Source of the DNA: JAPSGM01 sp036556985
GTDB taxonomy: Bacteria > Chloroflexota > Limnocylindria > QHBO01
Assembly (NCBI GenBank): GCA_036556985.1
Contig: DATBIK010000069.1
Location: 1 to 24,460, forward strand
DNA length: 24,460 nucleotides
Direction of reading: 5' to 3'
In this document: positions 14,877 through 22,535 of the stretch, piece after piece
How the letters are laid out: each line of letters starts with the position of its first letter
Position numbering within the stretch: position 1 is the stretch's first letter
Translations under genes and position numbers: made by a program
The notes under the pieces: model-generated
What the model saw: the letters and a program-made list of their open reading frames with translations, nothing else
What the model was told of the DNA's origin: nothing
Databases searched by the model: none

Positions 14877-15917
14877 TCAGCCGCGGGGGGCGACCAGGGT
14901 GGCCTCCAGGTTCGCCATGGGTACCGGCGCCAGCCGGCCGTCCTCGAACCGCACCAGGCCCATGCGCGCCGGGATGCCCGATGGCGCCGCGTGCAGGTCC
15001 TCCAGCTCCGCGACGAGCACACCCGCGCGCCCCTGGAACGGCCGCCGATGGGCAACCACGCGCTCGCCGATGCGGGGCAGGGCACGCCGCCCCGGCGGGG
15101 GGCTTGCCTCGTGGACGAAGAGCAGCCCCTCGGCACCGAACAGGCTGGCGGTGTGGCCGGCGTGCGTGCGCAGCCACGCGAAGCGCTGCGGGTCGATGCC
15201 GACCTTGCCGAAGCCCTCGAGCAGCAGCACTCCGAAGGCGCCCGTCATGCCGCCGACCTCGCGGCGCCTGCGCTGGATCGCCTCGAAATCGCGCAGCTCC
15301 TTGTCGAGCACGCCACCGAGCACGATCCCGGAGACGCCCATGGCCCGGGCGCGGGTCAGCGTCTCGGCCGACGCCCGCGAGCCACCGACGACGATCTTCC
15401 CGGTGGCGCTCACGTCGATCGAGCCGGCGCGCAGCTCCTCCTCGGGGGTGTGGACGGCGACCACGAGCTCGCCGTGAACCGCCTCGCCGGTCCCGCCCAC
15501 CCCATGGAGCACGACGCCCGGCACCTCGAGCACGATCGCGTCCGGCTCGACCGCGCGCACGCGGCCGTGGACGTGGCCGATCACGGGCTCCTCCACCCCG
15601 TACGGCGCCACCAGCGCGCTGCCGTCCGACGCCGACGTGCCGAGCAGCAGGCCGTCGACCGGCGCCGGGATCTCGCGGCCTTGCGGGTCGCGAGCGAGGG
15701 GTTCACCCTCCGCGACCGACTGCCCGGGTCGCACGAGAAGGAGGGCGGCGATCTGGCCCGGCGGGCGGTGCAACGGCTCGGTGACGCGGACCCGGACCGG
15801 CCGCGCCGGGCGGCGACGGACGGCGAGCACCTGCTCCGGGTGCACCTCTGCGCCGGCGCTCACCACCGGCTCCGCGCCGCGCGGCAGATGGATCCGATGG
15901 AGGGTGGCGCCGTTCAC
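14877..15917 (-). CDS. Uncharacterised protein with a lipoyl/RnfC-like barrel-sandwich domain
   Basis: The product has 346 aa and no signal peptide or membrane helix. Residues about 50-95 (PPGQIAALLLVRPGQSVAEG, then PAPVDGLLLG) have the shape of a barrel-sandwich hybrid domain as in RnfC, biotinyl/lipoyl carriers and RpoB-type hammerheads, but without a lipoylated Lys in the expected place. Two further Gly/Val-rich beta segments follow (111-150), then TGKIVVGGSRASAETLTRAR and VSGIVLGGVL (172-202), which look Rossmann-like. The C-terminus (about 290-346) resembles a KOW/SH3-like barrel. I know no function. The GTG at 15917 overlaps the stop of the MutL-like gene (GTGA), so it is the last member of that cluster. 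Confidence 0.75.
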   Translation of the reverse strand: MNGATLHRIHLPRGAEPVVSAGAEVHPEQVLAVRRRPARPVRVRVTEPLHRPPGQIAALLLVRPGQSVAEGEPLARDPQGREIPAPVDGLLLGTSASDGSALVAPYGVEEPVIGHVHGRVRAVEPDAIVLEVPGVVLHGVGGTGEAVHGELVVAVHTPEEELRAGSIDVSATGKIVVGGSRASAETLTRARAMGVSGIVLGGVLDKELRDFEAIQRRRREVGGMTGAFGVLLLEGFGKVGIDPQRFAWLRTHAGHTASLFGAEGLLFVHEASPPPGRRALPRIGERVVAHRRPFQGRAGVLVAELEDLHAAPSGIPARMGLVRFEDGRLAPVPMANLEATLVAPRG

Positions 15918-17647
15918 GAGACGCCCGCCAGGGCCGGCTCGAACGCCGGCAGCGAGGCCTCGCGCCCGAAGGAATCGCGCCAAGAGGCGAGGACCGCGCG
16001 ACGATCGTCGCTGCGTCGGGGCAGGCCGACCGGCACGCCGCGGGCATCCAGCACCAGGCCCACGACACCGCCCATCGCATTCGCGGTCACGTGCCGCGCG
16101 CGGCGCGGGCCGCCGAGGGACGCGCCGTTGTGGAGCTCGATCTCCAGCTCGGCGTCGTGTCCGCGCGCCAGCGGCACGACCTGGAGCTGGCCGGCACGCA
16201 GGTCGAGCGGACCGATCGCCGGCCACCCGGTGCGGTGGATCGATACCCGCATCACGAGCTGCCCCGCGCGGCCGCCCCGGCACACGACCGAGGTGCCGAG
16301 CGGGACGAGGAGATCGTCGCGCAGGACCGCCATCCCCTCTCCGATCTCGGCGTCGTCGAGGGCGCCGAGCGGTGGCAGGATGCCCGCCGCATCGAGCGCC
16401 AGCTGGGTGACGCCCAGCGGCCGTACGCCGTCGATGAGCATCTGTGCCGCCTGCGCGGGTCGCGGCGCGCCCGCCAGGCTCCGTCCGGCGCCGATGAGGA
16501 GGTCGATTCCGCCGAGCTCGCCACTCGCCATCCCATCCGCCTCGAGGGCGAGGGCCAGCTGCTGGCGCACCGCGGCGTGGACGATGGCCAGCTCGTCCTC
16601 GGTCTGCGGCAGGGTCGCCGGCCGGGCGTTCAGGTTCTGGAGCGCGTCCGCGACGGCCAGCTCGTCGATGGCCAACGGCATCCAGCGGGTCAGGCGCCCG
16701 GGACCACCCGCCGCCTGGCGCGCCGAGGCGAGGCCGCCGGCCGCGAAGACCCGGCTTTCGGCCGCGCCCTCCTCGTCGGAGCGGACCCAGGTCAGGTAGT
16801 GCGAGCCGACGTCGACGCCCACGATCCGCCGGCCGGTCGCGCGCGCGAGCTGCGCCACCGATCGGCGGAAGGCGACCGGGGTGTGCTGCCGCGTGCCGGC
16901 CGGCTCGATCGCGCGCTGGAGCAGATCCTCGAGCGCGTGACGCAGCGGAAGCGGATCCTCCTCGCTCGGGCCGGGTCGTGCGTTGGCAACCACGGTCAGC
17001 GCCTCGGGCTCGAAGAGCAGCGCCACCTCGTCCGCCAGCGTGGAGGCCCCGGCCCACAGCACCGGCGCCCCGGAACCGCCGCGGGCGGCCGCAACGAGCC
17101 CGGCCATCTCGAGCGCCTGGTCGGCGCGACCGGTCTCGAAGCCGCCCGCCAGCAGCCACGCGTCCACGTCCACCTCCTGGAGCGCCGCCAGCCGCTCCGT
17201 CAGCGACCGGCCGTCGTCGGCAGTGGCCATCACCTCGATCGTCCAGCCCGCCGACTCGACCGCGCGCCTGGCCGATGCGCCGGAAAGCTCATCGGACACT
17301 GCCGCCAGGGCCAGCCGCCCGGCTCGCCGCGGCGTATGGCACGAGATCCGCGGCGCGGCAGCGAGGAGGTCGCGCACCCGCTCGGCGACGCGCCGGTCGG
17401 CGCTCGGTGCGATCCGAGCGGCGAGCGTGTCCCGCAGCATCTCCTCGCCCCAGGCGGTGGGCTGCGCGCCGTGCGCCACGAGGCGCCAGCGGCCCCGCGT
17501 GCGCGCGACGACCGCCGCCTTCGTCCAGGCCGACCCGGCGTCGACGAGGAGCGTCATCTCGGCGCTCGTCGGCGGACGCTCCGGCGCGCCATCGGCCACC
17601 TCCGGCTGCATGCCCTCCTCGCTCACCGGTCCATCCTCTTCGATCAT
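15914..17647 (-). CDS. MutL-family (glutamate mutase activator-like) actin-fold ATPase
   Basis: The 577-aa protein belongs to the ASKHA-fold family first seen as MutL/GlmL beside B12-dependent glutamate mutase. After a 30-residue acidic leader, the phosphate-1 motif reads VDAGSAWTKAAVV (35-47). The family segment DAWLLAGGFETG (162-173) and PVLWAGASTLADEVALLFEP follow. A second actin-like half starts at GVDVGSHYLTWV (277-288), where classical members have an Asp-Gly-Gly/Thr-rich motif. DLLIGAGRSLAG lies near 380. No mutase subunit is encoded nearby, and it is flanked by membrane-protein genes, so a chaperone role for a mutase is unlikely here. The ATG at 17647 overlaps the upstream stop (ATGA). 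No membrane segment is evident, so it is probably cytoplasmic. Confidence 0.82.
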   Translation of the reverse strand: MIEEDGPVSEEGMQPEVADGAPERPPTSAEMTLLVDAGSAWTKAAVVARTRGRWRLVAHGAQPTAWGEEMLRDTLAARIAPSADRRVAERVRDLLAAAPRISCHTPRRAGRLALAAVSDELSGASARRAVESAGWTIEVMATADDGRSLTERLAALQEVDVDAWLLAGGFETGRADQALEMAGLVAAARGGSGAPVLWAGASTLADEVALLFEPEALTVVANARPGPSEEDPLPLRHALEDLLQRAIEPAGTRQHTPVAFRRSVAQLARATGRRIVGVDVGSHYLTWVRSDEEGAAESRVFAAGGLASARQAAGGPGRLTRWMPLAIDELAVADALQNLNARPATLPQTEDELAIVHAAVRQQLALALEADGMASGELGGIDLLIGAGRSLAGAPRPAQAAQMLIDGVRPLGVTQLALDAAGILPPLGALDDAEIGEGMAVLRDDLLVPLGTSVVCRGGRAGQLVMRVSIHRTGWPAIGPLDLRAGQLQVVPLARGHDAELEIELHNGASLGGPRRARHVTANAMGGVVGLVLDARGVPVGLPRRSDDRRAVLASWRDSFGREASLPAFEPALAGVS

Positions 17648-18285
17648 CGGATCCCCAGCCAGTCGCCGAGCAGGAATCCGATCCGCTCGAGCAGGACGGT
17701 GAGCCGGCTCACGAGCAGGAAGCCCAGCCAGCCGCCCAGGCCGGCCAGCATGAGCCATCGGCCGATGCTCATCGCGGCACCCGAGATCCGCCCCCGCCGC
17801 GTGCCGTGCAGGAACGCGAGCAGGACGAGAACGGTGATGACGGCTCCGATGGCGGCATTCAGCAGGCCGCCCGCGCTCGCGCCGGGCACGAGGACGCTGG
17901 CACCGAGCTGCGGCAGGAGCGTCCCGACCACCGCTCCGCCGAGCGCGAAGGCCGCGGTCGCCGCCACGAGCAGCGCGACCGGCACGGCGGGAACCACCGG
18001 CGGCAGCCAGCGGCCGGCGACGAGCGCCGCTGCGAGGAGCAGGCCGACCCACAGCAGCGGCTCGCCCGCAGGATCGGCGACGAGCGGATCGAGGAGCCAG
18101 GGAACGAGGACCTCGCGGACGGCAAGGACGACCAGGTAGCCGGTCGCCAGCCCGGCCAGGAGATACTGGGCCAGGCGGAAGATGCGGCCGCCACCGACCG
18201 CGTACGACCACACCCCGAGGGTCACGATCGCCGCCACCCACGTGGCGGCGGTGCCAGCGGCGTCCGGCCCGACGAACCCGTTCAT
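17644..18285 (-). CDS. Six-helix integral membrane protein of the MutL-like cluster
   Basis: This 213-aa protein is almost entirely hydrophobic, with about six membrane helices near 13-30, 38-60, 75-92, 94-117, 137-160 and 175-195. Short charged loops include GGGRIFRL and HGTRRGRIS, the basic ones probably cytoplasmic. No transporter signature or catalytic motif is visible and I do not recognise a family. The ATG at 18285 overlaps the preceding stop and its own stop overlaps the MutL-like start, implying coordinated production, likely of a membrane platform for the ATPase. Confidence 0.8.
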   Translation of the reverse strand: MNGFVGPDAAGTAATWVAAIVTLGVWSYAVGGGRIFRLAQYLLAGLATGYLVVLAVREVLVPWLLDPLVADPAGEPLLWVGLLLAAALVAGRWLPPVVPAVPVALLVAATAAFALGGAVVGTLLPQLGASVLVPGASAGGLLNAAIGAVITVLVLLAFLHGTRRGRISGAAMSIGRWLMLAGLGGWLGFLLVSRLTVLLERIGFLLGDWLGIR

Positions 18286-19124
18286 GCCTCGTCCCCCTCC
18301 GGCGAGCCACCGTCCGCGTCGTGGCGCGGCCTGGCCCAGGCCGCGCGGAGCATCACCGCCAGTGCCACGACCAGCCCGACGAGCATGCCGGTCGCGCTCG
18401 GCAGGCCGTCGGCATGCGTGCCTGCCGCCGCGTACGCGGCGCCGTCACGCGCGGTGCCGACGAGCGCCACGAGCTGACCGGAACGCAGGTAGGGCGCCAC
18501 CTCGGGATGGCGGACGGCCGGCACGATCGCCGCCAGCGGCAGCTCGGGCAGGCGGGTGCCGACCTGCTCCACCCATGTCCGCGGCCCGATGTCGACGCCG
18601 CCGACGATGAGGGCCATGTCGAAGGCGGCGATGCCCCGTCGCGCTGCGGCGAACGGCTCCGGGACGTCACCGCCCTCGGCCGGCGCCAGCTCGGTGACGG
18701 AGAGCACCATGCCGGCCTCGGCGCCGGCGACGTAGCCCAGGTCGAGCAGCCGGTCGTCGGTTGCGCCGAGCGAGCGCAGTCGCGCGACCTCGGCAGCGGC
18801 GACGGCCCGCCCCTCGGTGGTGAAGCTGACCACCGCGATTCCCGCCCCCCGCGCGCGGAGGGCGTCGAGCGCGGCGCGGACCGCGGGCCTGATCTCCGGG
18901 TACGTCCCGAGGTCGGGATCCATGCCCACCAGCACGAGCGAGCCGTCCGGCAGCTCGGTCACGGCGTCGGCCAGCGCGTCGGCGGCCGCCGTGTCCGGGT
19001 TTGCCACGACCAGCCTGCCCGGCGCGACGGCCCCCTCGACGAGGACAGCGATGGCGAGGATGCCCACGAGGAGGATCGGCCAGGTCCATCCCGGGAGCGC
19101 CGGTCGCCGACGGCCCTCAGTCAT
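18282..19124 (-). CDS. Two-TM protein with an extracytoplasmic alpha/beta domain
   Basis: The 280-aa protein has an Arg-rich N-terminus, a first helix (WPILLVGILAIAVLVEGAV, 15-33), a soluble middle part of about 205 residues, and a second helix (GMLVGLVVALAVMLRAAW) followed by a basic/acidic tail. Basic residues on the outer side of both helices place the middle domain outside the cytoplasm. That domain alternates strands and helices: GSLVLVGMDPDLG, GAGIAVVSFTTEG, AGMVLSVTEL, FDMALIVGGVDIG and PLAAIVPAVRHPEV, suggesting a three-layer alpha/beta fold. No catalytic motif is obvious. Its start overlaps the preceding gene by 8 nt. Confidence 0.78.
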   Translation of the reverse strand: MTEGRRRPALPGWTWPILLVGILAIAVLVEGAVAPGRLVVANPDTAAADALADAVTELPDGSLVLVGMDPDLGTYPEIRPAVRAALDALRARGAGIAVVSFTTEGRAVAAAEVARLRSLGATDDRLLDLGYVAGAEAGMVLSVTELAPAEGGDVPEPFAAARRGIAAFDMALIVGGVDIGPRTWVEQVGTRLPELPLAAIVPAVRHPEVAPYLRSGQLVALVGTARDGAAYAAAGTHADGLPSATGMLVGLVVALAVMLRAAWARPRHDADGGSPEGDEA

Positions 19125-19734
19125 CGGCTCCGTCCACGGCGAGGACGATGCGCGCGGCGTGAATCGCGGTCGCGATCGCGACGCCGATGAGCAGGCCGCG
19201 GAAGACCCCGCCGATCGGCACCGCCGTCGTCCAGCTGGCGGCCGTGGCGAGCCACGCCCCGGCCGGCCCGCCGAGCGGGAGAAGCAGCACGACCACCGCC
19301 GCCGCGGCGGCGAGCATGACGGTCACCTGTCGTGAGCGAAGCAGCATCCCCCGTTGCATCGCGACGAGCGTGAACACGAACAGCAGCGCGAAGAGCGCGG
19401 CCACGATGGGCGCCAGGAGCGCGGCCACCAGCCAGCGCACCGCCGGATCCGCGGCGCCCGCCGAGCCGGGATAGAAGCCTGCCGCGAGCATGGCCACCAG
19501 CCCGATGAGGAGGACGAGCGAGCCGGCCCGATCCCCGCGGCCCCGCCACAGGTCCGAGCCGTGCCGGAGCACGAGGGCGAGGGCGCCGGCCACCGCGGCC
19601 GCGGCCGCGACCACCACCACCAGGCGCAGCACCTCACGCGCGACCCCCGCCACGAGCGGGTTGATGACGACGAAGTTGACGAGGAGGAGGAGGCCGACGA
19701 GGACGACGATCGTGGCCGGCACCGAGCGCCGCAC
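19117..19734 (-). CDS. Second six-helix membrane protein of the cluster
   Basis: The 205-aa product has hydrophobic segments near 7-28, 35-58, 72-92, 102-128, 137-158 and 180-200. The loops HGSDLWRGRGDRAG and RGMLLRSRQ are basic and probably cytoplasmic. It has no family motif that I recognise. It starts with GTG at 19734, 3 nt after the DUF6754-like gene. It resembles the other six-helix protein in size and topology but not in sequence, so they may form a heteromeric membrane core. Confidence 0.76.
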   Translation of the reverse strand: MRRSVPATIVVLVGLLLLVNFVVINPLVAGVAREVLRLVVVVAAAAAVAGALALVLRHGSDLWRGRGDRAGSLVLLIGLVAMLAAGFYPGSAGAADPAVRWLVAALLAPIVAALFALLFVFTLVAMQRGMLLRSRQVTVMLAAAAAVVVLLLPLGGPAGAWLATAASWTTAVPIGGVFRGLLIGVAIATAIHAARIVLAVDGADD

Positions 19735-19737
19735 CGC

Positions 19738-20577
19738 TCAGCTGCCCACCAGTGCGGCTGCAACGTCGATCCCGGCCACCCACGCCGCCAGCGAGCCGAT
19801 GACGACCACCGCCGCGGCGGCGAGGACGACCCGGTTCGTCGCCGTCACCGCCGTGCGGTCCGAGCGCCCGCGGGCGTCGCTCGTGGCGGCGAAGAGCTCC
19901 GGGCCGACCATGGTTCCCTCGCCGGTGAGGAGAACCGACGTCGCCTGCGAGGCGTCGGCCGTGCCGAAGCTCGTGGAGGCGGCGCGGCGCGCTGACCCAT
20001 CCAGCAGCAGCAACCCCTCCTCCGACAGGCTGCCGGCCACGAACGCGGCGGCCGGGGAGCCCGCAGGGGCCATGGCGGCGGCGGCGGCGGTCGCCCGTCC
20101 CTCCCCGAGGTAGTCGGTGGACGAGCGGTCACGTCGCTCCAGGGTTTCCGTGCGGCGGTGGGCGTCGTCGAGCACGAGATCGGCCATGTGCGCGGCGACC
20201 GGGTCGTTGGTCGAGACCCGCAGCGGGACGCCGCTACGGGCCGCGGCGCGCGCGACGACGCCGAGGATCGGCAGGGCGGCAAGCGTCTGGAGCCGGTCGA
20301 GGGCGGAGGTGGCGCGCGCCACGCCCGCCGTACCCAGCGAGAACGTCGCCGCGCCGCCCGACTCGGCGGCAAGGGCCATGGCGCGGCCGACCGCGGCCAG
20401 CCGGCCGATGTCGCGCAGCGTCCAGCGCGTGGGCGGGCGGGCCACGAGGGAGAGGAGCACGAGGACGACACCGAGCAGTACGACGGTGGCCACCGGCCCG
20501 AGACGCAGCGACGAGGCAGCGACCTGCTCGCCGAGAAATGCGACGAGATCGCCCAGCAGCCTTCCGAGGTCGGGCAT
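19738..20577 (-). CDS. DUF6754-like membrane protein
   Basis: The 279-aa protein has a helix near 25-46 (VATVVLLGVVLVLLSLVA), a soluble domain of about 200 residues, and a C-terminal helix (RVVLAAAAVVVIGSLAAWVA, about 247-266). The basic stretch RPPTRWTLRD directly after helix 1 puts the soluble domain in the cytoplasm. It contains AAESGGAATFSLGTAG, LDRLQTLAALPILGVVARAA, VPLRVSTNDPVAAHMADLVL and LLTGEGTMVGPELFAA. This pattern matches my memory of the DUF6754 family, seen mainly in Chloroflexota and some archaea; the assignment needs a profile search. The ATG at 20577 shares a base with the upstream stop (TGATG). Confidence 0.72.
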   Translation of the reverse strand: MPDLGRLLGDLVAFLGEQVAASSLRLGPVATVVLLGVVLVLLSLVARPPTRWTLRDIGRLAAVGRAMALAAESGGAATFSLGTAGVARATSALDRLQTLAALPILGVVARAAARSGVPLRVSTNDPVAAHMADLVLDDAHRRTETLERRDRSSTDYLGEGRATAAAAAMAPAGSPAAAFVAGSLSEEGLLLLDGSARRAASTSFGTADASQATSVLLTGEGTMVGPELFAATSDARGRSDRTAVTATNRVVLAAAAVVVIGSLAAWVAGIDVAAALVGS

Positions 20578-20825
20578 CAGCCCCTTGCCTCCTGGCGGAG
20601 GCCGTCGGTCAGGCGGTCGTATGCCGCTTCGTCATCGAGGGTCTTCGCCATGTCGGCGGCGAGGCGACCGAAGAGCGGGCGCGCGATCGGCATGAGGAAC
20701 GTGGCGCCCATGGCGAGCAGGGGCCGGATGGGACGATGCGCCTCGAGGAGGACGAGGGCCGGCGCGGCGAGGCCGCGCCGCGCAAGGGCCGCGGCGACCG
20801 GCTCTTCCTTCGCTTGGTCGCTCAC
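20577..20825 (-). CDS. 82-aa hypothetical protein of the cluster
   Basis: A short protein with a charged N-terminus, a possible membrane-associating middle (RPIRPLLAMGATFLMPIARP, about 32-51) and a charged C-terminal helix. It is held between the macro-domain gene (GTGA overlap at its start, GTG 20825) and the DUF6754-like gene (TGATG overlap at its stop). The tight coupling on both sides is the main evidence that it is real. Function is unknown; it may be a small membrane-associated subunit. Confidence 0.7.
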   Translation of the reverse strand: MSDQAKEEPVAAALARRGLAAPALVLLEAHRPIRPLLAMGATFLMPIARPLFGRLAADMAKTLDDEAAYDRLTDGLRQEARG

Positions 20826-21349
20826 TGCGGGGACCGCAGTGCGCTGAGCGTCGCGTGGAAGGCGGCCCGCTCTACCGGGCCGCTGACGGCGACCACGAGC
20901 GAGGTCGGCATCGGCGAGCCGGCCGCGGCTCGCGCGTCGATCACTCCGGCCAGCACTTCGGCCGCTCGCTCGGGTTCGAAGACGCCCCGCTCAGTGCCGA
21001 TCGGCGCGATCGCCAGCCGGGTGAGGCCCATGCGAGCGGCGAGCTGGAGCCCGGCGTCGATCGCGCGCCCGAGTCGCTCGGCATCAGGCTTCAGGTCGTG
21101 CCCCACGCCGACGACGTGGATGATGTACGCGGCGGGGAGCTGGCCGCCGCCGGTCACCACCGCGCTGCCGGCCTCGATGGGCCCCTGGTCGACGGCGTCA
21201 CGCTCGACCGTCTCGCCGGCTCGCAGGCGCACGGCGCGGCCGACCTGCGTGGTCATGAACAGGCTCTCGTTGGCGGGCACGAGGATCGCATCCACCTCGA
21301 GCTCCGCGATCTCCCCCTGCCAGACGTCGATCTCGATCGGGATTGCCAT
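20822..21349 (-). CDS. Divergent macro-domain (ADP-ribose-binding type) protein
   Basis: The 175-aa protein is a stand-alone macro domain. IEIDVWQGEIAELEVDAILV matches the first strands, PANESL keeps the Asn of the ADP-ribose pocket, and GPIEAGSAVVTGGGQLPAAY with IIHVVGVGHDL recalls the Af1521-like group. Two binding loops differ: the Gly-rich loop after the Asn reads FMTTQVGRAV instead of a GGGGV-like run, and the usual GTGxGG phosphate loop reads GTERGV. It may bind a different ligand or have lost hydrolase activity. The ATG at 21349 has AAGGA about 9 nt upstream. It is 40 bp below alr and overlaps the small gene, so it could head the MutL-like cluster. Confidence 0.82.
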   Translation of the reverse strand: MAIPIEIDVWQGEIAELEVDAILVPANESLFMTTQVGRAVRLRAGETVERDAVDQGPIEAGSAVVTGGGQLPAAYIIHVVGVGHDLKPDAERLGRAIDAGLQLAARMGLTRLAIAPIGTERGVFEPERAAEVLAGVIDARAAAGSPMPTSLVVAVSGPVERAAFHATLSALRSPQ

Positions 21350-21389
21350 CTCGCTCGGTCCTTGCCCGCGTGCGGAACGGATCCGGCGG

Positions 21390-22535
21390 CTAGGTCCCGA
21401 GATGCAGGCGCGGGAGCCGCCGCCGCAGGGCGGTCGTCACTTCGTAGTTGATGGTGCGTCGCTCGGCGGCGACCTCGTCGGCCGTGATGCGCGCCCCATC
21501 CTGCTCGCCGATGAGGACGAACTCGTCGTCGTAGGTTACATCATCGATATTGCCGAGATCGACGGTGATCCCATCCATGCTGACCGTGCCGACGATCGGT
21601 GCCCGCCGGCCGCGGACGAGGACACTGCCGTTGTTCGTGTGCAGCCGCGGCCAGCCGTCCCCGTAGCCGATCCCCAGAGTCGCGATGCGCGTCGCCCGCT
21701 CGGCGCGGAAGCGAAGGCCGTAGCTGATCGCGCCGCCGGCCGGAAGGTCGAAGATCCGCAGCGGCAGGGCCTTCACCGCCAGCGCCGGGCGCAGCCCGAC
21801 GTCCCTGCCGGCAGCCCAGGCGGGCACCAGCCCGTACAGCCCGATGCCGGGGCGTACCGCATCGGCGAACCCGCCCGCGCCGGCCAGGATGCCGCCGGTG
21901 GCGGCGAGGTGTACGAGGCCGGGATCGATCCCGGCCGACCGCATGGCATCCAGGCAGCGCGCCAGGCCGAGCTGCTGCACCTCCGTGTAGGCGTCGTCCT
22001 CGCCGGCCACGGCGAGGTGGCTGAACGTGCCCGTCAGGTGGAGGTGGCGGCTGCGGCTGATCCGAGCCGCGAGGTCGAGCGCCTCGACCGGGCTGGCACC
22101 CTGCCGCCCCAGCCCGGTGTCCACCTTCAGCTGGACCGATGCGCGTCGCCCGACCTCGGCCGCCGCCCGCTCCAGGGCATCCACCGCCGCCCCGTCGTAC
22201 GCGATCGCCTCCAGGTCACCGGCCACCACCTGCTCCGCCTCCGCGGCACCGATCCCCCACAGCACGAGGATCGACAGCTCGACTCCGGCCGCGCGGAGCT
22301 CGAGCGCCTCGCCGACGGTGGCCACAGCGAGGCGTTCCACGCCGGCATCGACGAGCGTGCGCGCCACGGGCACGGCGCCATGGCCGTAGGCGTCGGCCTT
22401 CACGACCGCGATGACCTGCCGGTCGGTGCCGGCCAGATGGCGCAGCGCGGCGAGGTTGTCGCGGATGGCGGCGTGGTCGATCTCGACCCAGGCCCGATGC
22501 CGGCTCCGTGTCTGCACCCCGGCCGCCAGGGTCAC
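21390..22535 (-). CDS. alr: Alanine racemase
   Basis: Alr converts L- to D-alanine for peptidoglycan with pyridoxal phosphate. The 381-aa fold type III enzyme shows AWVEIDHAAIRDNLAALR, the PLP Lys46 in VVKADAYGHG, VDTGLGRQG, the C-terminal Tyr base region IATLGIGYGDGWPR, and IVGTVSMDGITVDLG with the conserved Cys position occupied by Ser. The GTG at 22535 overlaps the nnrD TGA (GTGA); the longer open frame upstream lies in nnrD and is shadow. The acpS-nnrD-alr order is a known conserved arrangement. Confidence 0.96.
   Translation of the reverse strand: MTLAAGVQTRSRHRAWVEIDHAAIRDNLAALRHLAGTDRQVIAVVKADAYGHGAVPVARTLVDAGVERLAVATVGEALELRAAGVELSILVLWGIGAAEAEQVVAGDLEAIAYDGAAVDALERAAAEVGRRASVQLKVDTGLGRQGASPVEALDLAARISRSRHLHLTGTFSHLAVAGEDDAYTEVQQLGLARCLDAMRSAGIDPGLVHLAATGGILAGAGGFADAVRPGIGLYGLVPAWAAGRDVGLRPALAVKALPLRIFDLPAGGAISYGLRFRAERATRIATLGIGYGDGWPRLHTNNGSVLVRGRRAPIVGTVSMDGITVDLGNIDDVTYDDEFVLIGEQDGARITADEVAAERRTINYEVTTALRRRLPRLHLGT

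Noticed and set aside
15914..17647. DNA mismatch repair MutL
   Set aside because: The name clash is misleading: there is no GHKL ATPase motif; the sequence matches the glutamate-mutase-associated ASKHA family.
17648..18310. N-terminal extension of the MutL-like ATPase
   Set aside because: It would cover the six-TM gene in another frame and reads as Arg/Gly/Ala-rich shadow sequence.
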